DNA of 64,000 nt, taken from Angiostrongylus vasorum. Lineage: Eukaryota; Nematoda; Chromadorea; Rhabditida; Metastrongylidae. A program made the translations under genes and the position numbers. The notes below the pieces were generated by a model. It searched no databases and was not told where the DNA came from. It was given only the letters and a program-made list of their open reading frames with translations. Within the stretch, counting starts at the first letter, position 1; every line of letters begins with the position of its first letter. Where the stretch lies: assembly GCA_018806985.1 (NCBI GenBank), contig JADANN010000057.1:124001-188000 (forward strand). The letters run 5' to 3'. Below, in pieces: positions 1 to 10,454 of this stretch.

Positions 1-55
1 AATCTTCCAGGGATTGACAAGCGCCGACGAACGATTTATCCTTTGTTATCCTATC
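1..55 (+). repeat. SINE-B 3' end fragment
   Basis: The first bases match the tail of the SINE-B family: a CAGGGATTGA block, then a CGCCGA block, then TTTATCCTTT. The same order closes the copies at 14,745-15,035 and 35,478-35,735. Only the tail is in the window; the body would lie upstream. Confidence 0.6.
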
Positions 56-1068
56 TTGTTAGTTATATTTTTTATTTCCTTCCAAAAAAAATTGAGTTAC
101 TAACGTTTAAGATTGTATGCCAAGGTAGTCGCTTTCCACACCACAACCATTTTGGGTATGATCCATATGAAGCCGCGAAAAGACGAGGTACTCAACAGAA
201 CAATTTATTTGATCGACACAATAAATAAAATAAGACGAGTGTTTTTTTTTATTTTATGAACTAAAATTGGAGGGAAAAGGGGGATGAAGAGCCAGAGTGG
301 CTTTTTAGGTATCTATCGTGAAGTCGATTCAAAGAGTGACATGACTAACGAAACGATAGTCGAGCGGATTGTCAAGCACAGGTGAGTGATTTACATAACA
401 ATTGCTCGAGCAGTCGCTGTGTACTTTTGAAGAAAATTGATTTCAATAGAAGACTTTTCAAAACATCAAATTACGTATGGCCTATAACGAAGTCATTTCA
501 CAAGTTCAGTTAGTCAATGAGTTATGAATGAAAACGTTCATCTCGATGTTATGTAAACGATGTCCCACCAGTCTCAAACTCTCTATGACGTTACATTTAC
601 GATAAAACTGTAAATATTGGTGTTGCTACATTGTATAGTTGAGTGCTTCGGTAACTCTTCATTATTAATATTATTATTGTCGTCAGAATCATAAAACCTC
701 GGCAAAAGTTCAATATATTTTGTTTTTGGGAAGTACAAGACGGCTTGTATAGCGCTCTGCCTTGGCATGCCCTGTAATACACACCCGATCGGTCGCTGGT
801 TCGATCCCGCACGCCGGACTCGCCAACCCTTTCAACAATCTGAGATCGACAAGTTGGACCGGAGTTATCTGGGGGATAGGGTCGCTGATTTAATACATTG
901 TCAGGCCACCAGTCATTCGATAAACCAGATATTCATTCAACTACCACTACGATACGCGTTCGAAAGTCCAAGACGTGGCTCATCCCCCACCGATTGATCC
1001 ACTCCGAACCCGTCATCTTTTGTTACTCTGTTGATAAGTTGACGCGAGATTTATAAAGAATTTTACTT
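56..1068. other. No supported gene
   Basis: AT-rich sequence with only short stop-ridden frames. The opposed 60-76 codon frames at 583-997 lack splice context and look like chance ORFs. Confidence 0.5.
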
Positions 1069-1104
1069 GGCTAACGTCTCGACGCCTTTGCTTTCTTCAG
1101 AGCC
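1069..1104 (-). ncRNA. Decayed hammerhead ribozyme motif (PLE type)
   Basis: Read on the - strand the order is GGCT, CTGAAGA, a poor helix II, GAGA (expected GAAA), CGTT, AGCC. Helix I (GGCT/AGCC) and the first core box are intact. The GAAA box carries one substitution and helix II does not pair well, so cleavage activity is doubtful. Sequence to about 1,245 resembles the internal flank seen beside the motifs at 35,331 and 42,079. Confidence 0.5.
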
Positions 1105-1245
1105 ATACTGAACCGCGTCGAGTGTCCACAGTTCTTCCTTCTTCCGATGTGGGTGTTCGTCGTCGCTTTGAATCGAGTCCAGAGGAGCATCGCCTGAATG
1201 GAGAACCTCACTTGACAGTGATCCTTTATACAGCCCGGTTGTCAT

Positions 1246-1604
1246 TAACAGTGATTGTCCGTTGACAATCGTTTGTCTGCATAACAGTATTTCAAAGACT
1301 GATTTTCCTTAAACCTCGGAATGACTGGTTAACATGTACTCTTCCTTTATTACTTTATTTCATACTTCATCCTTGGTTTAGCCCATTGTTTTTAAAGAGC
1401 GCTCCTCTCGAGGAAGTGGTGCTTGTTTCATGCGTAATATCAGTGAACTTTGCTTCATGTCCCTTATGTTACGTCCAACTTGGGTTACGCTTGTGTCTTG
1501 ATGTTGAACAAGCTTCTGGGTTTCTGAAGACCTCGTTTTGCCACCTTGTTTATAGTGAGCAGGTCATCGACAAAATTACGATGCTAACCAGTTTTTCTTG
1601 ATGC
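1246..1604. other. No supported gene
   Basis: Between a PLE remnant and an R2 repeat. The open frame at 1,386-1,601 has no domain or splice support. Confidence 0.4.
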
Positions 1605-1992
1605 TTGACGCTTGAACGGCTCGTCCTCACTGGTTGTACGGGCCCCAACAAAATTTCCATTTTTTCGGAGATTTGCTAGCTAAGCCATTGCGGTTCCCTG
1701 GAATCCCGAGGTCAACCTGGCCAAAGTCTGCCCTAGGTCGTCACCACCATAGGCAGTCGCGGCTTGTGTGGATCAGAGGGAGATTTGCCACCATGCGACT
1801 TTGATACCAGGACAGTGGTGGATCCTGGTATTGGTTTACTCTTAGCTAAGCTTCTTAATGGAAACGCCGGACTCCTTCTCATCTTGGGAGACCCTGCCAG
1901 GGGGATGAATCACGCCGCTGTACATCGCAGTCCGACACTCGGGACACACCTCCCAGCCACCATGGGGCGGTAAACCATTGGAAGGAACCAGT
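1605..1992 (+). repeat. R2 dispersed repeat
   Basis: This is a full-length-looking member of an unclassified family of about 380 bp. Landmarks in order: CTCACTGGTTGT, a GGAGATTTGCTAG block, GGTCAACCTGGCCAAAG, CAGAGGGAGATTTGCCACC, a GGATCCTGGTATTGG block, and a tail with GGCGGTAAACC. No coding capacity, terminal repeats or tRNA boxes are evident. Confidence 0.75.
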
Positions 1993-3984
1993 TTTTCACA
2001 TTACATAATGTTGGCAGTATTGTCCACAGGAGAAAATTACTGTGGAGGTCGGTTTATATCTGTGTATCAGTAACTTTCTTGAGATCTTTTAATGGCGGAT
2101 CACTCTACTTGTTCTCCACCACATCTTTTCTCCAAATCTTTACCCATATTATCAAATGCTCTAAATGAATATGAACTTTTTTCTTGCTTAAAGATCCTTC
2201 CTCGTCCATAACAGCAATGGTTTTTCATGAAGTCAAATCTCTGTCTTCTCACTGTTTTGTCAAGCTTTTGAAATTTTACCGTTACTATACTTCACTCTCT
2301 GATATAGGTGTTTACTCTCAGCGTTTTGGATTAATGAGTTGAGACATTACATTGCTTCACCACTTGAGTGAGCATGATTGGAGAAACAAACCTGTCGTAT
2401 GCACCTCTAAATTTGAATCCTGTAGGTAGGGTTGAAACGGCAAACCATAGGAGAAGATGGCTGGCTATTCATTTCGAGGAAGCTTCTAGTTGTTTTACTT
2501 TTGCTTTCTTTTGTTTTCTTTTTCTGGCAAAACTGTAACTTGATTAGTTAAATTTCTATAATTAATACTAGCTTAAAACCATGGAGGGTTTTCACATTCA
2601 GTTTGACTGTATCTCTTACAAAGATCCAAATTTGTTTTGGGTTCTAGTTACTAATGGTCCATGTCTAACTCCGTGGTTTCAGTCTGCAGTGTAGTTCAAG
2701 TTTTACCGGCATGGTTTCGCAAGTCCAAAACGAGTTCAGTGTTTTTATCTTGGAGTCTCAGCTGACAACAAACTAATAGATGTAGCCACTCCGACTCCTG
2801 AAAAAAGCAAGCCACAAAAAGTGAAGCGTCATTTCAGCCTACATGAGTCGATAAATACCTATGATGAGTAGTTTTGAACGTCGTACGTCGTTTCTACTCA
2901 TGTAATTCGATGAATACCCATAGTGACCAGTTTAGCCTTGTCTCGGAACTCCACAGGAGGATCTTGCCGATTCAACTAAGTAACAATGAAATATCGGGCT
3001 ATGCGATTCTTCGTGGTGCTGTCTATTTAATTGAGAAGTACCGATGTGATCATTTCATGTTCCAAAAAACCCGTTTCTAACGGTTTGAGCGGTGATAGAA
3101 TAAAATCGTGTTAGTGCGAAATGTAATTTTATTGCTATTTCACAGACTAGAGTACAAAGTCATGACATTGTTTTTGTAAGTCGTTAGAAATATGTTTCCA
3201 GAAATGAATATGAGAGAAGAAATCGAGCAAAGGAAAAGAGAGAAATAGAGGCATTCGCCGCTCTTCAAGATCTGGCGTCGGACGGTAACATTGATTGTAG
3301 AAACACCATCAACATCGCATAATTAGACAACAGTTCTTAGCACAGCCTTAGCTTCCCACAAGTGAGTCCAGAAGACTTCGTCAACCACTTCAAATATTTA
3401 TGTATCATCTCTCTTATTACTTTCTTCTTAACTCCAGAACGCCTTAAACTTGCCAAGAGTATAGTTTTCTAGGACCGAACTAGTATTTTCATGCAACTTA
3501 TTTTTGTGATTTAATTTGTTAAATGTTATTTTTTCTGTGATTTCATTTGCTGGTCCCGGGATTCACCCCTAACACTTCTTTTTTTGTCCTAGATTTCATT
3601 GAAAGTATTCGTCAATTTAACTTTCTTGAACATAAGGGATTTGTAACAGTTATACATAGATGAATGTGTATAACACCTTTCTTCTTCGAATGGGTGTGTA
3701 TTCCAGGATCATCCATGATCATAGTTGTGAAGACATTGTTGTGGCCTAAGGTTTGTCGAATTACTTTGTGTAAAGTTATTGCATAAGAACATCTTTCCTG
3801 CATGCCTTTTATCTTTGAGTCTATTTTATTTTAAATGGATCTATCCATGGTCCATCTTTTCATTATTTGGTATAATTTAATTAAGTGATATTAAAGTCTG
3901 GTATTTACAACCTTGGTACTACCGATTTTTACTCGATCATTATTCCCGTCTAATGGATGTAATTAAAGATCATTGCTAGTTTGT
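1993..3984. other. No supported gene; one weak ORF
   Basis: Mostly AT-rich and stop-ridden. A 68-codon frame at 2,874-3,080 has a mildly protein-like stretch (HRRILPIQLSNNEISGYAIL) but no clear start, splice site or family, so I do not call it a gene. Confidence 0.4.
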
Positions 3985-4200
3985 TCTTGCACTTCAGGCC
4001 AACCAAGTCCTCCATTCCATCAGGGGTTGGCCAATTGACACCAGACTTGTCATGGAGGATAGCAACACGGACTTGATAGAGCGGTACTCCCACGCAAAAC
4101 AGTGCATGGGCAAGATATCCGTTCTGCCGCATCTACGATACTAAGTAATGTCGTAGACATGGTGCATTCCTCAAAGACTGTTAAACGCCCAACGCTTCAT
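3985..4200 (+). repeat. SINE-B repeat, diverged
   Basis: Keeps the CCAACCAAG..CCATTCCATC, GACACCAGACTTGTC and GGTGCATTCCTCA blocks that match the SINE-B copies at 14,745 and 35,478, with many substitutions and a scrambled middle. The tRNA-like 5' end is not recognisable. Confidence 0.55.
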
Positions 4201-4489
4201 CCTTTCTCTTTTTATCGATAAATAAATATTCCAAAGATTAATTTAACGCGGAGCGCTCGAGATGCGTTGATCCTAGTGCATTAAATCCCTAAAACAGAAG
4301 CCACTTTCAACTTTAAACGCCCATATCGCAGCTCATATTAAATTTCACTAATTCATAGGGACCAATAAGAATTTGGAGTCTTTATCTACGAGGGCAGGCC
4401 GTCCTTCTCTGCAGACATAAAGTTCTTATTCTCTTCAGCGCACGAAAGTCTATTTTTCACATCTCTAACGAGCCGGAAATCACTGTTAC

Positions 4490-4888
4490 TTGAACACTTG
4501 AATACTTGAATGGCCCGTCCTCACTGGTTGTGCGGGTCCCAGCATAATCTCCATTTTTCGGAGATTTGCTGGTTAAGCCATTATGGTTTCCTTTGAGTCC
4601 CGAGGTCAGCCTGGCCAAAGTCTCGTCCCAGGTCTTCACCACCACAGGCCGTCGCAGCCCTTGTGTATCAGAGGGATATTTGCCACCATGCGACTAGTTA
4701 TATACCAAGACGGCAGTGGATCCTAATATTGGTTTACTCTTAGCTAGGCTTCCCGATGGAAACGCCAGACTTCTTCTCAGCTTGGTAGACCCTGCTAGGG
4801 GATGAATCCCCCCGCTGTACATCGCATTCCGACAAGAAGCATCTCCCAGCCACAATGAGGCTGTAAACCTTTGGGAGGAAACCACTGT
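4490..4888 (+). repeat. R2 dispersed repeat
   Basis: Second R2 copy in the left flank, same orientation as 1,605-1,992. It retains TCCTCACTGGTTGTGCGGG, GGTCAGCCTGGCCAAAG and GGATCCTAATATTGG. Extra CTTGAATACTTGAA repeats stand at its 5' end. Confidence 0.75.
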
Positions 4889-5886
4889 CACGTGCCGAAA
4901 AAGCAGCTTCAGTCCCTACATGTCAATTGAGATGATACATTTTGGTGGATTGTATTTGAGCAACTTTTTCAAGGCAATAAGCTTGTAGGAATTACTATGA
5001 ACAAAGTTTTATAGATTTTTGTGAGACTTCATGGATTTTGCGAACAGATTTGAATATGTGTATGTAATCAGTGCTTTACTTCGACATTGTAGCTTTTCTC
5101 GGAATTATGGCATTTACGAAAAAGTTGGACAAATAATAGAACTAAGAGCATTATCGATGGCTGATAATTGAGATACGCAGTGAATTATAACATCTTATGG
5201 TTACGCATGAGTAGTCGTTTCCTCTACATTCCCTTGCGTATTCGCACTCTAGGCGAATAAGAGAGCAATGGGAGAGGTTTGTCATCGTCGTGTGGCTATG
5301 CTTACCTTATAGTTTACATAAATCGAATAATGGTTTAAATTATACCCCTGTCAAGACGTTCTTAGCTACGTCTTTGGTGCGACCCATACAGCAGAATACC
5401 TATCGTAATACTGACTGCTCAACTACTTGGGTTTCTTAAGTCATTTATGTGGGCAATAAAGCATAATTCGTACAGATCTAATGCAGCGTAATTAAAAAGA
5501 ACTTTTTCACTGTCACCTTTTGAACACAGTTTGTTAATATGACGTGTTCCATTAACCCAATACATTTTCTTGGAGGAGCGGATGATGTGGTAGTTCGTTA
5601 CAAGGATGGCCCACCTACTCTGGCGCTGTCTCGTGTACACACTCCGTGCGCACTAGCCTCTGGCTTTGCCGTGGTCGGAAGCTGGCAAATCTCCCAGCAC
5701 AACAATCTCACGGTTCCTGGGAGAGTCGAATCGGCCAACATTTAATACATTCGGGATGAAGACGACAATCCACAAACTGAGTCCACTTGCAAAAAGTGCA
5801 AATGATTTGTGGGTGGTGGTTGCGAGGAAAGGAACATAAATCAAGATGTGCTGGGATCCGCACATTTTGACACATGTGACCTCAAG
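4889..5886. other. Left flank of the inverted repeat
   Basis: No supported gene. Overlapping ORFs on both strands at 5,419-5,865 lack splice sites and known motifs. The sequence is not duplicated at the outer end of the right arm, which places the arm boundary close to 5,887-5,901. Confidence 0.45.
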
Positions 5887-6019
5887 TCACGTAGGGAATA
5901 CATGTCTAATAATAAACGTGTATATATGCATATATTCTGCATGGAAATTCTAAATATTCTATACATGTATTACACGAATATATAATGGATATATTTGCTT
6001 ATACGATATTGTAAACTGA

Positions 6020-6425
6020 TCTTTTTTAGCTGATGCGAGGTTGGCATAAGTCTTCGTTGTCATTCTCGTTCTTGTTGATACTGTTGGTCGATGGCTGACG
6101 TTTCGGCGATTTCGCCTTCCTCAGAGCCTGGACGTGTTTTATAAAAGAATACATTAATTATTCGGTGCAAAAAGGGCTAAAGTATTAATGAAGATCAAAC
6201 TTTTAAATGGACGCCATATTTAACAGAAAAGCTACTCACCGTGATGTTACGAGTGGCATTGGTCCTTGTTCGCGGAGGTTTGCGAGCGAAGCACACCCAG
6301 GGGCCAAAATATTTTGAAATAGAGCGCCAGGTCACGGGCGATAGTGAGGTATTCGTCTTTCCGGTTCATCTCTGAATTTTTGAAATCTATCCAAAACGCC
6401 TCAAGAGTTTTGAGCGCTGATGTTT
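6020..6425 (-). mobile_element. Penelope-like element 3' end
   Basis: Reverse-complement homologue of 46,200-46,620, where the same sequence follows a GIY-YIG endonuclease frame. Reading inward from 6,425 on the - strand: the ORF tail (FWIDFKNSEMNRKDEYLT), a 3' UTR with GTGACCTGGCGC and CATCACGGTGAGTAG, the hammerhead motif, and a terminal CCAACCTCGCATCAGC block. No catalytic domain remains. The copy is duplicated in the right arm at 33,557-33,962. Confidence 0.75.
6093..6128 (-). ncRNA. Hammerhead ribozyme motif, intact core
   Basis: On the - strand: helix I GGCT/AGCC, core CTGAGGA, helix II GGCG/CGCC with an AAAT loop, core GAAA, then CGTC with the predicted cut after C. Helix III would be only A-C/G-U with no loop. 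Because ACGT is self-complementary, it could form only between two RNA copies, as described for PLE hammerheads. One extra A separates the first core box from helix II. Confidence 0.7.
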
Positions 6426-6440
6426 ATATCGAATATATTT

Positions 6441-6812
6441 ACTTGGATACTTGGATGGCCTGTCTTCACTGGTTGTTCGGGCCTCAGCATAATTTCCATT
6501 TTTTTCGGAGTCCTGCTAGTATAGCCGCTGTGGATTCCTGGAGTCCCAAGTTCAGCCTGACCAAAGTCTGCCCCAGATCGTCGCCATCACAGGCAGCCGC
6601 CGCTCTTGTGGACCAGAGGGAGATTTGCCACCATGCGACTAGTGTGGTAACAAGACGATCACGGATCGTGATATTGGTTTACCCTTAGCTGGGCTTTCTA
6701 ATAGAAAAACCGTACCCCTTCTCCGTTTAGAAGACCTCGTCAGGGGAATGAATCCTCCCGCTGCATATTCCAGCCCGACACCTAGCCACGAGAAGGCGGT
6801 AAACCTTTGTGA
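6441..6812 (+). repeat. R2 dispersed repeat
   Basis: Carries CTTCACTGGTTGTTCGGG, CAGAGGGAGATTTGCCACC, TTGGTTTACCCTTAGCTGGG and the GGCGGTAAACC tail. Mirror copy at 33,171-33,542. Confidence 0.75.
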
Positions 6813-6821
6813 GGCCGAATA

Positions 6822-6862
6822 TACATATATACATATATATAAATATATATATATACACTCTG
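6822..6862. repeat. TA/TAC simple repeat
   Basis: Alternating ATACATATATAC units directly after the R2 copy; mirrored at 33,121-33,163. Confidence 0.8.
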
Positions 6863-7424
6863 TTTATAAAGGTGTGGTGTCTTGTGATTTGTGAGCATGG
6901 CTAGTTCTTCGTGAATTAAAATTCGAGGGAAATCTGCCGTGATATTCACTGACTTTGCGGGTACACCTGTCCTCATGTCTTATTCAGAATGAACTCACTC
7001 ATCAGAAAAAATAATCCGGCATGGTCTTTCTCTACCGGGAACTATGAGGATTTGTATGAGGGTTGTGTCGTAAGTAATCCATGTTGCAATGGAAAATAGC
7101 AGACATCATTTTTTGTGTGGTCTTAAGAAGTTTCTTTTCTTTCCTTTCTTTCCGTGTCGTTGCAATCCCTTGTGCAGAGGTATTTTGCAGATGGCATTGG
7201 GATTTGCCACGAGATTTATTCATTTTGTTAGCAAACTTTGGCCAAGTGGAAAAGCAATCTAAACATTTTATAACGAAACCGAATCGTGTTCTTACTGATT
7301 TTAAGTCTCCGGACAAGCACATGATTGCCTTAGAGGATCTTCCCTGATTTTCTGTTCATTTTCGGAACAAATATTTATATAAGTCGCCAATTTTTATTCA
7401 CTGCCCATTATTTCTAATGATAGG
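6863..7424. other. No supported gene
   Basis: Opposed frames of 88 and 96 codons overlap at 7,032-7,347. The + frame has a low-complexity FFSFLSFR run and no start or splice context. Nothing here is recognisable. Confidence 0.4.
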
Positions 7425-7765
7425 GTGTTATGTGATATAACCATAATGTTGCTGAGATGTTTGCAAAAAATCCGGACCGGTGGTGTCTGCGGTGTGGACC
7501 AAAAACGGTATTACCCTTTCCGGGGGCTAACGCGTTCACCACCGCACCATGCGAGTCCTTCGTTTCGCCTGTCTCTTAGCTACTTGTATCGATCAGTGCC
7601 ATCGGCAATCACCCGTCAACGGCATTGATCTGGAGAGCACAAATCGATGAGCCCAGTTAAGCTGAGGCTGTAGTCGAAGTTACAGTGTCAACTTTTTTTA
7701 TTTACTGCCGATTATTTCCTCACGAAGGTAAATTATGTATAGTACAACCACAATGTAGTTGTTGT
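7425..7765 (-). repeat. SINE-A unit (tRNA-derived), inverted
   Basis: On the - strand this reads: body (GTTGACACTGTAACTTCGAC, CTTAACTGGGCTC), then a tRNA-like head with A box TGGTGCGGTGG, a CCCGGAAAGGGTAAT block, CCGCAGACACC, and GCAAACATCTCAGCAACAT. The B box in this copy is decayed. It lies head-to-head with the + copies that follow, giving a local inverted pair inside the arm. Confidence 0.7.
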
Positions 7766-7784
7766 TGGTTGTATCAAACAGAAT

Positions 7785-7910
7785 ACCCCTGCATGGTGTG
7801 GTGGTGAGGGCGTCACCCCCCGGAAAGGCTAACAGCGTGTTCGGTCCCCACCGCAGACACCAGTGGTCCGGAGTTTTGCAAACATCTCAGTATCATTGTG
7901 GTCGTTTCAC
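7785..7910 (+). repeat. SINE-A head fragment
   Basis: Only the tRNA-like part is present: A box TGGTGTGGTGG, then CCGGAAAGGCTAA, B box GTTCGGTCC, CCGCAGACACCAG, and GCAAACATCTCAG. Confidence 0.7.
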
Positions 7911-7934
7911 AAAAAAATACCCAGCTGTGGAGAC

Positions 7935-8225
7935 TTGTAAAAGGTATTGAATAAAAAGTCAACTTTGTGACTTTCAACTATAGCGTCAGCTTAACTGGAC
8001 CCAATGCCGATTTCGGCTCCCCAGATCAATCCCGTTGATAGGCGATTGCTGATATCGCCCATACGTCAATAAAACGGCTGAGAGGTAGGCGAAACGAAGC
8101 ACCCACATGGTGCAGTGGTGAACGCGTTAGCACCCGGAAAGGGTAATGGTGTGTTCGCTCCCCCACCGCAGACACAAGTGTTCCGGAGTTTTGCAAATAT
8201 CTCAGCAACATTATGGTTATATTTC
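7935..8225 (+). repeat. SINE-A unit, near complete
   Basis: Best-preserved SINE-A in the left arm. The body starts at AAAAGTCAACTTTGTGACTT and includes CAGCTTAACTGGACCC. The head has A box TGGTGCAGTGG and B box GTTCGCTCC with about 40 nt between them, the spacing of an internal pol III promoter. It ends at CAAATATCTCAGCAACAT. Confidence 0.75.
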
Positions 8226-8760
8226 ACCTGTATCACCTGTAGTCCCGTTGATCGTCGAGTTCTGCTCGCTTAGGGACTCGTCGAGCAACATATCTTTCAT
8301 CATCATAACATCATATGGTTATATTTACCTGAGATTTTCTCACTCTATAGTTGTTTATGTTTTTTTGATAATGCATGAGCAGGTTTCCAATTTGCGTATT
8401 ACTCAGAGATATTAGCGGATTAGATTTGCTGAAAGAATCGTGCTCCGATCAGGTCGAGAGGTACCACTTGCTGTTTTTAGGATTTTCTCAGTTTTCAAAG
8501 AAGTCGTGGCACTAGGTTATTTTCATCGCCAGTATCACCAACTCTCCCGTTGATTGTCGACTAACTAGATCGAGAGTCTGTAAATTCCCCCACTTTTTTT
8601 GGTTATATGCAGAAGCAACCTAGTTGACTGCGGTCGTTCTAGGTGCACCTTTATCACCTAGTGTCGTACCTCAGACTGATTCTCTGGATTGAGCCAGGCA
8701 CATTCCTTGCCCGTGTAATGTTCTGTGCTGCTGCTCTCCACTAACTAGCTGGAAGACTTA
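8225..8760 (-). mobile_element. RTE retrotransposon 3'-tail fragments
   Basis: Three degenerate tails on the - strand, each with a GATCAACGGGACTACAGGTG-like or GTTGATTGTCGAC block (near 8,225-8,300, 8,520-8,580 and 8,640-8,760). These resemble the 3' end of the RTE element at 46,795. The first tail is the site of the main arm difference: 66 nt present in the right arm (31,659-31,724) are missing at 8,259/8,260. Confidence 0.6.
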
Positions 8761-8891
8761 TAACCACCAGGACGATTGTTGTTTAAAAGAAGTTGTTTAT
8801 TATGGTAATGGAAATTTACGCGCAAAATTTTGTTTGTCGAGGTTGTGAAAGTGTTTGGCTTAGTACATTGCACACCATTTTGATCCTTCCC

Positions 8892-8928
8892 TACTCTGAA
8901 GAGGGCGAAACCGTCGAAACGTCGGTTA
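8892..8928 (+). ncRNA. Hammerhead ribozyme motif, intact core
   Basis: CTGAAGA, helix II GGCG/CGTC (one G-U pair) with an AAAC loop, GAAA, CGTC. Helix I is weaker here (ACT/GGT). About 35 nt downstream the sequence ends in CCAACCTCGTGTT, the block that also ends other copies. Mirror copy at 30,989-31,025. Confidence 0.6.
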
Positions 8929-8968
8929 TTGCGTGCTAATAAATGCTGCTAAACCAACCTCGTGTTTG

Positions 8969-9174
8969 GTCATTAGGAAAAACAGTAAATTCTCTGACAT
9001 AATTCCTCAATGTTGTTGCTAAATTACCACAAGTGCAAAGCAGTGCTTGTTCTGCGAAACGTTCTGGATTTGCTTCAATCAGGCAACCAAGTTCTCCGGT
9101 GCGTTTCAACACGATACCATTGGTCTCAGTCGGTCCCCCCTACATATTGCTCCGGGCAATACCTCAAGAAAATC
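8969..9174 (-). pseudogene. Glycosyltransferase family 4 (ALG2-like) exon, truncated
   Basis: The - strand frame reads about 68 residues. It includes AICRGPTETNGIVL, then a TG pair, then LIEANPERFAEQ. This fits the C-terminal donor-binding region of GT4 enzymes, whose family pattern is a GGPxET motif, then TG, then a short loop and a (D/N)PExFA segment. The closest eukaryotic family I would suggest is ALG2, a dolichol-pathway mannosyltransferase on the ER membrane. An acceptor-like CTACTTAG precedes the exon at 9,175. The frame runs straight into the terminal CCTCGTGTT block of a PLE at 8,968, so the exon is broken by an insertion. A second acceptor-bounded open segment at about 9,297-9,454 may be an upstream exon. 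The family is fairly likely; the ALG2 assignment is tentative. Confidence 0.4.
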
Positions 9175-9717
9175 ACTAAGTAGAGCAACAGCTACAACAA
9201 AAACCTAGTGAATTATCGATTACAGTTTTGGACGTACAAAACAATAAACCATGATGTGGAAGTCGAGAACAAATTTTGACAAAATATGGACTGTCTCACC
9301 CTATATGCCGTAAGATGTTTAACTTTGCAGAACAGATTTCCAAGAAGAAGAGCAAGTATTTCTTTTGCTGGTCATTCTTCCACGGTATTCGCATGAAGGG
9401 TGAGATCTCGAGGCCAAAGCAGCCGACAGAGCACAGTCTCGAACAAATCGTCATCTGAAATCATTCTCCAACTCGTTAAGCCACTTGTGTTTCCACAGCT
9501 AACAGATGGAGTCAAATACCAATCAAAAGTGATGACTTATTAGCTGTTTAACCGAAGGGGAATTTAGAAATGTCACCTTTGTGATATATTGGATTTAAAT
9601 ACTTCCTCACACACGTAGGCATACAAGCATGTATAGAGAACCAGCCTCGTGAAATCTCCGTCTTTCATCTCATCATGACTCTTATAACGATGCTCCACAT
9701 TTGTATGTATCGATGTC

Positions 9718-10014
9718 CAGCAGGGTATTCATCCCCTTGGCAGGGTCTCCCAAGCTGAGAAGGAGTCCGGCTTTTCCATTAAGAAGCCTAGCTGAGAGTA
9801 AACCAATACCAGGATCCACCATGGTGGCAAATCTCCCTCTGATCCACAAGGACTACGACTGCCCGTGGGGATGAAGAACTGAGGCAGACTTTGGCCAGGC
9901 TGACCTCGGGAGTCCAGGGAACCACAATGGCTTAACTAGCAAATCTCCGAAAAACGGAGATTATGCTGGTGCCCGCACAACCAGTGACAACAGGCCGTTC
10001 AAGTAACAAAAGTA
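9718..10014 (-). repeat. R2 dispersed repeat, inverted
   Basis: The reverse-strand order of the landmarks matches R2: CACTGGTTGTGCGGG, GGTCAGCCTGGCCAAAG, CAGAGGGAGATTTGCCACC, GGATCCTGGTATTGG. It is truncated at its 3' end relative to the 380-bp copies. Confidence 0.75.
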
Positions 10015-10454
10015 AGTAAGTAATTTTGCCTCATGTAAAAGTGTAGAGCTGCTAACTTTATATGAGCAGTATTCATACGTAATTTTGGGTGAGCAACCAT
10101 GCAAAAGCACCGTAACACCTAACCTCAACGTTGGACAAAAGTGTGAAGAAAGCATAGAGTTCAGAACTGCTGGCCGTCAACGTTAGCACTAAAATATGGA
10201 GCAATGAAGTAAAAATTATCTCAGACAAAAGATGATGCCTGCAACAGTCGAAATGGTCAGGATATCTTGTATGTCTAAAAAACATATATCCGTTAAAGTG
10301 AAATCAACTATCTTTTTGAAAACTTGCTGAGAAATCCAATAAGAGTTAACAATGTGTTTGACCCGTTTATGATCATTAGTAGAGAACCAGTCCAGTTGTG
10401 GCTTGCATATAAAGTTGAGTATCATGGCGGCTATAAATAATGATAAAAGCGAAA
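10015..10454. other. No supported gene
   Basis: The - strand frame at 10,216-10,653 is long (145 codons) but half of it is SINE-B sequence. The remainder shows no motif. In the right arm the same frame is split by an indel. Confidence 0.4.

Noticed and set aside
2874..3080. Possible nuclear-receptor ligand-domain-like fragment
   Set aside because: Only a vague resemblance; no start, splice sites or second conserved block.
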